Shown one piece after another: positions 1 through 4,958 of a DNA stretch of 9,646 nucleotides. The position numbers and the translations under genes were made by a program. Within the stretch, counting starts at the first letter, position 1; every line of letters starts with the position of its first letter. Under the pieces are notes generated by a model. It did no database searches and had not been told where the DNA came from. It saw nothing but the letters and a program-made list of their open reading frames with translations. This DNA comes from CAZDDA01 sp964568045 (GTDB taxonomy: Bacteria; Bipolaricaulota; Bipolaricaulia; UBA7950; UBA9294): positions 1 through 9,646 of the forward strand of contig CAZMOL010000058.1 of NCBI GenBank assembly GCA_964568045.1. The letters are read 5' to 3'.

Positions 1-38
1 CGCAGGTAGTCGATTAGCTCAACCTCATACTCCTCCAT
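1..38 (-). CDS. 5' end of an unidentified gene downstream of rarA (possibly Wzz-like)
   Basis: An ATG at 38-36 opens a frame that stays open to the window edge and reads MEEYEVELIDYL. It overlaps the last 14 bases of rarA in another frame. A strong Shine-Dalgarno, AAGGAGG at 54-48, sits 9 bases upstream inside rarA, so translation from this ATG is well supported and coupling to rarA is likely. Only 12 full residues are visible. An acidic start followed by a D-Y-L motif resembles the cytoplasmic N-terminus of Wzz-type chain-length determinant proteins of polysaccharide export, which usually continue into a basic stretch and a membrane helix. That family guess is weak. Confidence 0.6.
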   Translation of the reverse strand, partial: MEEYEVELIDYL

Positions 39-1329
39 CAGGGTTAGCCTCCTTCAGCTCTTCTAACCGATCCTCAAGCTTCTTTTCAAGTCCTTGCCTT
101 TTGGGACGGTAGTAGCGCCGCCCTTTCAGGGAAGGCGGAAGACAATCCATCGGTGCGACGCCGGCCTCGAAATCATGGGCGTACTGATAGCCCTTTCCGT
201 AACCAAGTCGTTTCATCAGCGCCGTCGGTGCATTCCTCAAGTGGAGGGGAACCGGCTCATTCGTCCGCTTCATAACGTCCTTCCTTGCCTCAGTCATCGC
301 GGCATAGAGGGCGTTGCTTTTGGGTGCACAGGCAAGATAGACCGCCGCTTGGGCGAGGGCCAGATCGCACTCGGGAAGGCCGATTGCCTCTACCGTCTGC
401 AGGGCGGCAAGCGTGATCTCCAAGCCCTTTGGATCAGCAAGGCCGACGTCCTCGGAGGCAATGCGAATCAGGCGCCGCACCAGATACCGCGGGTCCTCTC
501 CTGCCTCGATCATCCGTGCAAGCCAGTATAGGGCTGCATCGGGATCGGAATTTCGGATCGACTTGTGCAAGGCTGAGATGAGATTGTAGTGCTCTTCTCC
601 CGCTCTATCGTAGCGCAATCCCTTACGTTGGAGAGCTCGCTTGATCAGTATAGCGTCAATCTGCATTCCCGTGGCGATAGAGCAGGAGAGCTCAAGGGTC
701 GTGAGAGCCCGCCGCGCGTCGCCATCGGAGAACGCAATCAATGCCTCCTCCGCCTGCACTGTCAGCTTGTACCGCCCCCCAAGCCCCTTTTCTGCCTCGA
801 CAGCGCAACGCAGCACCAAACGCATCTCCTCCTCCGAGAGGGGCACAAAGCAGAATAGCTGACAGCGCGACAGCAGGGCCGCCGTCAACGAGAACGAAGG
901 GTTCTCCGTTGTCGCGCCGATGAAGATAACGCTCCCTTCCTCCAAATAGGAGAGCAGAACGTCCTGCTGTGCGCGGGTGAAGCGGTGGATCTCATCGAGG
1001 AACAGAAGGTCACGCCTACCCTCGCTTTCGTAGCGTAGCCGCGAACGCTCAAGCACGGCTCGAACGTCCTTCACTCCGACAAGCGCGGCCGACTGGTGAA
1101 CGAACCGCGCGCGCGACCGCCTGGCAAGGATGTAACCCACCGTAGTCTTCCCGGTCCCAGGTGGCCCCCAAAACAGAAACGCGCGATAGTTGCCACGCTC
1201 AATCAGCGTACGAAGCGGCGCTCCATCTCCTAAGATCTCCTGCTGACCGACGATCTCGTCGAGGTCTACCGGCCTCATCCTCTCTGCCAGAGGTGACTCT
1301 CCGGGTTCAGCAAACCTAAGCTGATCCAT
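25..1329 (-). CDS. rarA: Replication-associated recombination protein A (RarA/MgsA AAA+ ATPase)
   Basis: The 434-residue protein is a full-length RarA, an AAA+ ATPase related to clamp-loader subunits and RuvB that acts in the cytoplasm at stalled replication forks and single-strand gaps. Visible motifs are Walker A GPPGTGKTT (about 55-63), Walker B LLFLDEIH (108-115), sensor 1 GATTENP (138-144), a likely arginine finger in LLSRC (R155) and sensor 2 GDARRAL (203-209). A helical C-terminal MgsA-type tetramerisation region follows, with the family segment LIRIASEDVGLADP (287-300) and a tail ending in a charged helix. The ATG at 1329-1327 gives the expected N-terminus (PLAERMRP, then DEIVGQQ). 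A following gene overlaps its end with a good ribosome site, suggesting an operon that continues leftward. The upstream region may give a leaderless or nearly leaderless message. The identification is firm; the exact cellular role differs between species. Confidence 0.95.
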   Translation of the reverse strand: MDQLRFAEPGESPLAERMRPVDLDEIVGQQEILGDGAPLRTLIERGNYRAFLFWGPPGTGKTTVGYILARRSRARFVHQSAALVGVKDVRAVLERSRLRYESEGRRDLLFLDEIHRFTRAQQDVLLSYLEEGSVIFIGATTENPSFSLTAALLSRCQLFCFVPLSEEEMRLVLRCAVEAEKGLGGRYKLTVQAEEALIAFSDGDARRALTTLELSCSIATGMQIDAILIKRALQRKGLRYDRAGEEHYNLISALHKSIRNSDPDAALYWLARMIEAGEDPRYLVRRLIRIASEDVGLADPKGLEITLAALQTVEAIGLPECDLALAQAAVYLACAPKSNALYAAMTEARKDVMKRTNEPVPLHLRNAPTALMKRLGYGKGYQYAHDFEAGVAPMDCLPPSLKGRRYYRPKRQGLEKKLEDRLEELKEANPDGGV

Positions 1330-1335
1330 AGTCCT

Positions 1336-1365
1336 ATCCTAACGCAGGGCCTACAAGCTGGACAA
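1336..1365 (-). promoter_or_regulatory. Candidate rarA promoter, nearly leaderless
   Basis: On the minus strand TTGTCC (1365-1360) lies 18 bases from TAGGAT (1341-1336), and the rarA ATG begins only 6 bases after the second hexamer. Initiation 6-8 bases downstream of such a -10 would give a leaderless mRNA. Each hexamer matches the sigma-70 consensus at 4 of 6 positions. The same AGGA could instead be a weak Shine-Dalgarno, so two readings remain open. Confidence 0.35.
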
Positions 1366-1536
1366 CCGCTCCAACCCAGCTACCTTTCCCTTCTACTCAG
1401 CGCGGCAGTGCATACAACGACGCGCTTTCTCCCTTGAAGCACCACCCTCCCAGCTTGTCATCTGTACCAGTTTCACGAGTAGTCCTAGCACTCTCCGGAA
1501 TTCAGAAAAGACCTCTAATACACTCCTGTTGTAGCC
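1342..1536. other. Intergenic region with no gene recognised
   Basis: This stretch lies between divergently transcribed rarA and the tRNA cluster. I see no convincing reading frame, no tRNA-like fold and no strong hairpin with a T-tract. Its right end leads into the tRNA promoter at 1537 and its left end overlaps the candidate rarA promoter. It is long for a plain divergent spacer, so an unrecognised regulatory RNA or leader cannot be excluded. Confidence 0.4.
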
Positions 1537-1565
1537 TTGACTCCCTGAATGCCATTCCGTATGAT
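1537..1565 (+). promoter_or_regulatory. Promoter of the tRNA cluster
   Basis: TTGACT (1537-1542) and TATGAT (1560-1565) are separated by exactly 17 bases, each one base from the sigma-70 consensus. Initiation near 1572 would leave a leader of about 5 bases before tRNA-Lys(CTT) at 1577, as expected for a strong stable-RNA promoter. Confidence 0.8.
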
Positions 1566-1576
1566 CGGGTACACCG

Positions 1577-1649
1577 GGGTCGTTAGCTCAATTGGTAGAG
1601 CAGCGGACTCTTAATCCGTTGGTTGCAGGTTCAAGTCCTGCACGACCCA
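1577..1649 (+). tRNA. tRNA-Lys (anticodon CTT)
   Basis: A 73-base cloverleaf. The acceptor stem GGGTCGT (1577-1583) pairs with ACGACCC (1642-1648), with A73 as discriminator. The anticodon stem GCGGA/TCCGT encloses loop CTCTTAA, placing anticodon CTT at 1610-1612; the T-loop is GTTCAAG. The 3' CCA is not encoded, since the next bases are AAA. It is the first gene of the cluster and closely resembles the next tRNA. Confidence 0.97.
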
Positions 1650-1669
1650 AAACGGTTCAGCGCACCTAT

Positions 1670-1741
1670 GGGTCGTTAGCTCAGGGGTAGAGCACCTGAC
1701 TTTTAATCAGGGAGTCGCTGGTTCGAATCCAGCACGACCCA
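1670..1741 (+). tRNA. tRNA-Lys (anticodon TTT)
   Basis: A 72-base cloverleaf with acceptor GGGTCGT (1670-1676) and ACGACCC (1734-1740), discriminator A. Stem CCTGA/TCAGG holds loop CTTTTAA with anticodon TTT at 1702-1704. Its acceptor stem is identical to that of tRNA-Lys(CTT) 20 bases upstream, and the two are probably co-transcribed. CCA is not encoded. Confidence 0.97.
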
Positions 1742-1747
1742 TTCTGA

Positions 1748-1776
1748 TTGAAAGAAGCTCGGACTCTGTCTATAAT
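1748..1776 (+). promoter_or_regulatory. Internal promoter before tRNA-Glu
   Basis: TTGAAA (1748-1753), a 17-base spacer and a perfect TATAAT (1771-1776). Initiation near 1783 would be about 6 bases upstream of tRNA-Glu at 1789. This likely gives the downstream tRNAs, and by read-through perhaps dnaA, a second strong start. It fills nearly the whole 47-base gap after tRNA-Lys(TTT). Confidence 0.8.
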
Positions 1777-1788
1777 ACCGCGCAGTAG

Positions 1789-1861
1789 GTCCCCATCATC
1801 TAGCGGCCTAGGATACCGGGTTTTCATCCCGGCAGCAGGGGTTCAAATCCCCTTGGGGACA
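1789..1861 (+). tRNA. tRNA-Glu (anticodon TTC)
   Basis: A 73-base cloverleaf. Acceptor GTCCCCA (1789-1795) pairs with TGGGGAC (1854-1860), and the discriminator is A. Stem CCGGG/CCCGG encloses loop TTTTCAT with anticodon TTC at 1823-1825. The T-loop is GTTCAAAT. The 5' GTCCCCATC start is typical of bacterial tRNA-Glu. CCA is not encoded. Confidence 0.97.
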
Positions 1862-1906
1862 CTGAGAACATGGTCATTTGCGGAAGTCGCAGCCCCTTAC
1901 TATAAT

Positions 1907-1979
1907 GGGCGAGTAGCTCAGCTGGGAGAGCATCCGGCTTACATCCGGAAGGTCACAGGTTCGAGTCCTGTCTCGCCCA
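1907..1979 (+). tRNA. tRNA-Val (anticodon TAC)
   Basis: A 73-base cloverleaf with acceptor GGGCGAG (1907-1913) and CTCGCCC (1972-1978), discriminator A. Stem TCCGG/CCGGA encloses loop CTTACAT with anticodon TAC at 1940-1942. CCA is not encoded. A TATAAT hexamer abuts its first base but is badly placed to make the full tRNA. Confidence 0.97.
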
Positions 1980-1996
1980 GTAAGTTTTGACATCTC

Positions 1997-2072
1997 GGGG
2001 GCGTGGTCTAGTCTGGTCCAGGACGCTGGATTGTCACTCCAGAGATCGCCGGTTCAAATCCGGTCGTCCCCG
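1997..2072 (+). tRNA. tRNA-Asp (anticodon GTC)
   Basis: A 76-base cloverleaf. Acceptor GGGGGCG (1997-2003) pairs with CGTCCCC (2065-2071) with one G-U pair. G73 is the discriminator, which is the expected Asp identity base. Stem CTGGA/TCCAG encloses loop TTGTCAC with anticodon GTC at 2033-2035. The D-loop is long. CCA is not encoded (next bases CAA). Confidence 0.97.
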
Positions 2073-2082
2073 CAACGCGCGT

Positions 2083-2158
2083 GCCGAGGTAGCTCAGGTG
2101 GTAGAGCACGGCCCTGAAAAGGCCGGTGTCCCCAGTTCGAGTCTGGGCCTCGGCACCA
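2083..2158 (+). tRNA. tRNA-Phe (anticodon GAA), CCA encoded
   Basis: The 73-base body ends at 2155. Acceptor GCCGAGG (2083-2089) pairs with CCTCGGC (2148-2154), and the discriminator is A. Stem CGGCC/GGCCG encloses loop CTGAAAA with anticodon GAA at 2116-2118. Unlike the five upstream tRNAs, CCA follows directly at 2156-2158. The gene lies 10 bases after tRNA-Asp and 63 bases before the dnaA start codon, with no hairpin terminator visible in between. Confidence 0.97.
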
Positions 2159-2167
2159 TGTTATTTG

Positions 2168-2197
2168 TTGACCGCAAGTGTCCTCATCCGCTATCCT
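2168..2197 (+). promoter_or_regulatory. Candidate dnaA promoter
   Basis: TTGACC (2168-2173) and TATCCT (2192-2197) are 18 bases apart, matching the consensus at 5 of 6 and 4 of 6 positions. Initiation near 2204 would leave a leader of about 18 bases holding the dnaA ribosome site (GAGGGG, 2210-2215). Read-through from the tRNA promoters could add to dnaA expression. No DnaA box is visible upstream of dnaA, so autoregulation is not evident here. Confidence 0.45.
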
Positions 2198-2221
2198 GGT
2201 TTACGCAATGAGGGGAAACCG

Positions 2222-3568
2222 ATGACCGACGATTCCAAAACTATCTGGAACAAAATCCTTGCAGAACTCAAAAAGGAGATTCCATCCGCAAGCTACGAAA
2301 CTTGGTTTGGGCAAGCACATCTACTGGGATTGAAGGACTGTTTACTGGTGATCAGCGTCCCCGATAACTTCACCAAAGGGGGGATTGAACGCCGTTATCG
2401 TGCCCTGGTGGAGCAACTCGCCTCCGCAGTATGTGGTCAAGAGATCCAGATTGACCTGACTGTCAGCAACACCGTGCCAGCTGCTCTCGATCCTCCCCAA
2501 ACAGCACCCGAGGAAGCTATGCCGGTGCGGTCACGGGATACCCTCCCGCTCAACTCAGATTATACGTTCGCTCAGTTCGTGCGGGGCGCAAGCAACCATC
2601 TCGCATACGCCGCGTCGATGGCAGTTGCCGAGGCGCCCGGGAAGGCATACAACCCTCTGTTTATCTACGGAAACGTCGGCCTGGGAAAAACACACTTGCT
2701 GCAAGCGATCGGCAACTTCGTCATCTCTTCCGGCCTTCCCAGGACGGTCGTCTACACCACCTCAGAGCGGTTTGCCATCGAGTTAATTAGTGCAATCCGC
2801 AATAACACGACTCCCTCCTTCCGGGAGAAGTACCGCCGCATCGATTTACTGTTGATTGATGACGTCCACTTTTTGGAAGGCAAAGAAGCAACACAGGAGG
2901 AGCTGTTCCACACGTTTAATGAGCTCTACGGAAACGAGAAGCAGATCGTTCTATCAAGCGATCGTCCTCCTGAGGATCTCGCCGGGTTGCAGGAACGGCT
3001 CGTCTCTCGCTTTCGCTGGGGACTTGTGGCCGACATCCAAGCCCCGGACCTGGAGACGCGGATCGCCATCCTCCGTGAGAAGGCGAGCCACCGCGGTCTC
3101 CAGGTGAATGATGACATCCTTGAACTGATCGCCAGTCGCATCTCATCCAACGTACGAGTACTTGAAGGGGCACTCGTAAAAGCGATCGCCTATGCCGAGT
3201 TGCAGGGTAAAGAACTCACTCCCAAGAATCTGGAGGCGATGCTTCCCGAAGAAGGAAAGCGAGAGCGGTTGAAGATCGCCCACATCAAAGAAGAGGTTGC
3301 CTCTCTGTACCATCTGAAACACCACGACTTGGAAGGATCCAGCCGTAAGAAGGAGATCTCCCAGCCGCGCCACATCGCCATTTATCTCGCCCGTGTGATG
3401 ACAAATCAATCCTTCCCCGCTATCGGGAAACAGTTTGGGAATCGTGATCACACGACAATCATGCATTCGTACATGAAAATCAAGACCCTGATCGAAGAAA
3501 CACCGCTCCTGCACGCTGAGATCAGGGAGATACAGGAGAGCCTAAACGCCCGGTTTACAGCTGGCTAG
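2222..3568 (+). CDS. dnaA: Chromosomal replication initiator protein DnaA
   Basis: The 448-residue protein is the AAA+ initiator that binds DnaA boxes, melts oriC and recruits the helicase. Domain I (about 1-80) begins IWNKILAELKKEI and includes the ETWF motif. Domain II is a short linker (about 81-108). Domain III carries Walker A GNVGLGKT (150-157), Walker B LLLIDD (209-214), the SRF box with likely arginine finger R263, and sensor 2 in VRVLEGAL (311-318). Domain IV (about 345-448) has the DNA-binding signature DHTTIMHS (409-416). The frame stays open upstream to an ATG inside tRNA-Phe, but the ATG at 2222 is chosen because it follows GAGGGG by 6 bases and matches the family N-terminus. The gene is followed by a box-rich region that is probably its target. 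dnaN and recF are not adjacent, unlike the common dnaA-dnaN-recF order. Confidence 0.98.
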   Translation: MTDDSKTIWNKILAELKKEIPSASYETWFGQAHLLGLKDCLLVISVPDNFTKGGIERRYRALVEQLASAVCGQEIQIDLTVSNTVPAALDPPQTAPEEAMPVRSRDTLPLNSDYTFAQFVRGASNHLAYAASMAVAEAPGKAYNPLFIYGNVGLGKTHLLQAIGNFVISSGLPRTVVYTTSERFAIELISAIRNNTTPSFREKYRRIDLLLIDDVHFLEGKEATQEELFHTFNELYGNEKQIVLSSDRPPEDLAGLQERLVSRFRWGLVADIQAPDLETRIAILREKASHRGLQVNDDILELIASRISSNVRVLEGALVKAIAYAELQGKELTPKNLEAMLPEEGKRERLKIAHIKEEVASLYHLKHHDLEGSSRKKEISQPRHIAIYLARVMTNQSFPAIGKQFGNRDHTTIMHSYMKIKTLIEETPLLHAEIREIQESLNARFTAG

Positions 3569-3623
3569 GAGAGGAAAAGCTGTTTTCATGCTATTTTCAA
3601 GAAAGGCTTCTTTCACGCTGATC

Positions 3624-3699
3624 TGTGGAAAAACCTGTGGAAAAGGACCTCAAAAGTGGTAAAAAAGAGCACTTGGCTGTGGAAAAGTCGTGTGCGAAA
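3624..3699 (-). promoter_or_regulatory. Left DnaA-box array (minus orientation)
   Basis: TGTGGAAAA, the complement of TTTTCCACA, occurs at 3624-3632, 3636-3644 and 3678-3686. A near match, TGTGCGAAA, lies at 3691-3699 (8 of 9 to the relaxed consensus). The first two boxes begin 12 bases apart, close to one helical turn, so bound DnaA would sit on nearly the same face. Confidence 0.8.
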
Positions 3700-3724
3700 A
3701 CGGGGCCAAATCCCTCCCCCGCGC

Positions 3725-3819
3725 TTATCCACTGATTTCTACAAGGTTAAACAGTTACTCCCCAGAATTATCCACAGGCGTAAGGTGCAGTCCACTGCAG
3801 AAAACGTCGGTTTCCCACA
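3725..3819 (+). promoter_or_regulatory. Right DnaA-box array (plus orientation)
   Basis: TTATCCACT (3725-3733, 8 of 9), a perfect TTATCCACA (3768-3776) and TTTCCCACA (3811-3819, 8 of 9) all read on the plus strand. Both intervals between box starts are exactly 43 bases, about four helical turns. A weaker TTCCACA core is at 3841-3847 within a hairpin. Confidence 0.75.
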
Positions 3820-3835
3820 ACAGCATACCCGGACT

Positions 3836-3853
3836 ACTACTTCCACAAGTAGT
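3836..3853. repeat. Inverted repeat just before the dciA-like start codon
   Basis: Perfect 7-base arms ACTACTT (3836-3842) and AAGTAGT (3847-3853) flank CCAC. The repeat ends 4 bases before the ATG at 3858 and includes a partial DnaA-box core. It could be a protein operator, part of the origin, or an mRNA hairpin masking the start codon. Confidence 0.55.
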
Positions 3854-3857
3854 TATT

Positions 3858-4370
3858 ATGAATTGGGTTAGTAAAGTACTAGAAAGGTACAATCTTAAAG
3901 TTGAGTACCAAACTCAACGTGTCCTTCTCTTCTGGGATACAATCGTTGGACATCAAATTGCGCAAGTCAGCCGGGCTGAGCGGTTTTCACACGGAACGTT
4001 GTGGGTTGCTGTTGCTTCTCCGATTGTTTCCCAAGAGCTCTCGTTCCTCAAAGGTCAGTACATCGAACGTCTCAATTCCGCAATAGGGAAGGACATCATT
4101 CAACAAATTCGCTTTGTTCCAGGCCAATTCAGGAAAACGATTCCGAGGAAGAAAGTGACACTGCCACCTTCTGAGAGCGAAGAAGCGCACAAACAGTTCT
4201 CTGCGCTACCCGATCCGAGACTCCGTACCTTGTTCGAGCAGTTGTATCTAACGTTGCGTAAACGTGACGTGGCGCTCCTATCAGCTGGTGGGAAGCGCTG
4301 CTCCCACTGTGGTGTAGTATTTGTTGGCGGAGGGGAGATCTGTCCCGGGTGTCGCTTTGATCGAGATTGA
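3858..4370 (+). CDS. dciA: DciA-like DUF721 protein with C-terminal zinc ribbon
   Basis: The 170-residue protein starts at the ATG at 3858, which gives the typical DUF721 beginning (VLERYNL, then TQRVLLFWDTIVGHQIA at about 19-35). The core continues with GTLWVAVASPIVSQELSFLK (46-65) and RLNSAIG (71-77). A charged linker is followed by a tail with CSHC (148-151) and CPGC (162-165), forming a four-cysteine zinc ribbon. DUF721 includes DciA, the ancestral loader of the replicative helicase DnaB in bacteria lacking DnaC or DnaI; members with zinc ribbons are described as predicted nucleic-acid-binding proteins. The position directly beside the origin and dnaA supports the loader role. The frame extends further upstream through the DnaA boxes, but that part is unlikely to be coding. 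No Shine-Dalgarno is visible. The family is sure; helicase loading is inferred. Confidence 0.88.
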   Translation: MNWVSKVLERYNLKVEYQTQRVLLFWDTIVGHQIAQVSRAERFSHGTLWVAVASPIVSQELSFLKGQYIERLNSAIGKDIIQQIRFVPGQFRKTIPRKKVTLPPSESEEAHKQFSALPDPRLRTLFEQLYLTLRKRDVALLSAGGKRCSHCGVVFVGGGEICPGCRFDRD

Positions 4371-4395
4371 GGCCGGCAAGGAAACAGATTAGAAT
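4367..4395 (+). promoter_or_regulatory. Candidate hslV promoter, nearly leaderless
   Basis: TTGAGG (4367-4372, overlapping the dciA stop codon) and TAGAAT (4390-4395) are exactly 17 bases apart, matching the consensus at 4 of 6 and 5 of 6 positions. Initiation near 4402 would leave only about 3 bases before the hslV ATG at 4405. The lack of any usable Shine-Dalgarno in front of hslV fits a leaderless message. Confidence 0.5.
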
Positions 4396-4404
4396 AGCAA
4401 GTAC

Positions 4405-4950
4405 ATGCGATGTGTTAACAGTACTAGTATCATTGGCATCTACTCTGGCGCCGGACACTGCGGTGTCGTAGCAAGCGACGGCCAAGCCACGCTTGAAACG
4501 ACGGTGATAAAGAGTAACACCAAGAAGGTATATCGACTTTATGACGATCGCGTCCTGGTAGGCTTTGCCGGTGCAACGGCTGATTGTCTTGCTCTGCTCG
4601 ATAAGTTCGAGGGGAAGCTGAAGAAGTACGACGGTCAGCTACGGCGTTCCGCAGTAGAGTTGACCAAGGAGTGGCGCACCGACCGGGTTCTGCGCCATCT
4701 GGAGGCGATCCTTGTGACAGTGAGTGAAGAGGGAATCCTGATGATCTCGGGGGCGGGGGACGTACTCGAGCCTGATGAGGGAGTGATCGGAATTGGTTCG
4801 GGGGGTGCGTACGCTCTGGCTGCCGCTCGGGCCCTCCTTTCCGAGACAAAGTTGACGATTGCCGACATTGCACGCCGATCGCTCGAGATTGCGAGCGCCA
4901 TTGATATCTACACCAACCGGGAGATCATACTGGAAGAGATCTCCTGGTAG
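4405..4950 (+). CDS. hslV: ATP-dependent protease peptidase subunit HslV (ClpQ)
   Basis: The 181-residue protein is the proteasome-like peptidase that forms double hexamers with HslU caps and degrades unfolded proteins in the cytoplasm. Family segments include SDGQATLE (24-31), SNTKKVYRLY (37-46) with K41 at the catalytic lysine position, GFAGATAD (53-60), the segment from ELTKEW to LRHLEA (85-101), IGIGSGGAYA (128-137) and IYTNREIILEE (168-178). The first residues are MRCVNSTSI. Alignment puts the N-terminal nucleophile at T7, so a short six-residue propeptide must be removed; similar short leaders occur in some other HslV/ClpQ proteins. An in-frame stop lies 15 bases upstream, so this is the only ATG option. 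Two extra residues appear to be inserted between the first strand and DGQ. The gene is followed by hslU after 8 bases. Confidence 0.97.
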   Translation: MRCVNSTSIIGIYSGAGHCGVVASDGQATLETTVIKSNTKKVYRLYDDRVLVGFAGATADCLALLDKFEGKLKKYDGQLRRSAVELTKEWRTDRVLRHLEAILVTVSEEGILMISGAGDVLEPDEGVIGIGSGGAYALAAARALLSETKLTIADIARRSLEIASAIDIYTNREIILEEISW

Positions 4951-4955
4951 GAGGG
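4949..4955 (+). promoter_or_regulatory. Strong ribosome site of hslU overlapping the hslV stop
   Basis: AGGAGGG at 4949-4955 overlaps the hslV stop codon TAG (4948-4950) and lies 3 bases before the hslU ATG. This suggests coupled translation of the two protease subunits and contrasts with hslV, which has no such site. Confidence 0.8.
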
Positions 4956-4958
4956 CGG

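Larger units (their letters stand above)
3569..3857. other. oriC: Probable chromosomal replication origin (oriC)
   Basis: This 289-base non-coding region between dnaA and the dciA-like gene contains six good DnaA boxes plus weaker matches to TTWTNCACA. The left boxes read on the minus strand and the right boxes on the plus strand, so the two arrays face each other. The left end after the dnaA stop (about 3575-3615) is rich in A and T and is one candidate unwinding element. The other is the AT-rich start of the next gene (about 3850-3900). Placement beside dnaA and the density of boxes are standard criteria for bacterial oriC; function is inferred. Confidence 0.8.

Noticed and set aside
1878..1906. 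TTGCGG, 17-base spacer and perfect TATAAT directly before tRNA-Val
   Set aside because: Initiation would fall near 1913, inside the tRNA, so it cannot make a full-length tRNA-Val. It is probably chance or a decayed element.
2126..2221. 32-codon upstream extension of dnaA beginning inside tRNA-Phe
   Set aside because: The extension lies over the tRNA gene, does not resemble DnaA domain I, and the ATG at 2222 has its own ribosome site.
3569..3615. Possible dnaA terminator in the run of A and T after the stop
   Set aside because: Only a 5-bp stem (GAAAA/TTTTC) can be drawn, and the segment is better explained as AT-rich origin DNA.
3690..3857. 56-codon upstream extension of the dciA-like gene
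   Set aside because: It is made of DnaA-box-containing origin sequence and does not match the DUF721 N-terminus.
4430..4873. 147-codon open frame antisense to hslV
   Set aside because: Low-complexity proline- and arginine-rich product fully covered by a certain gene.
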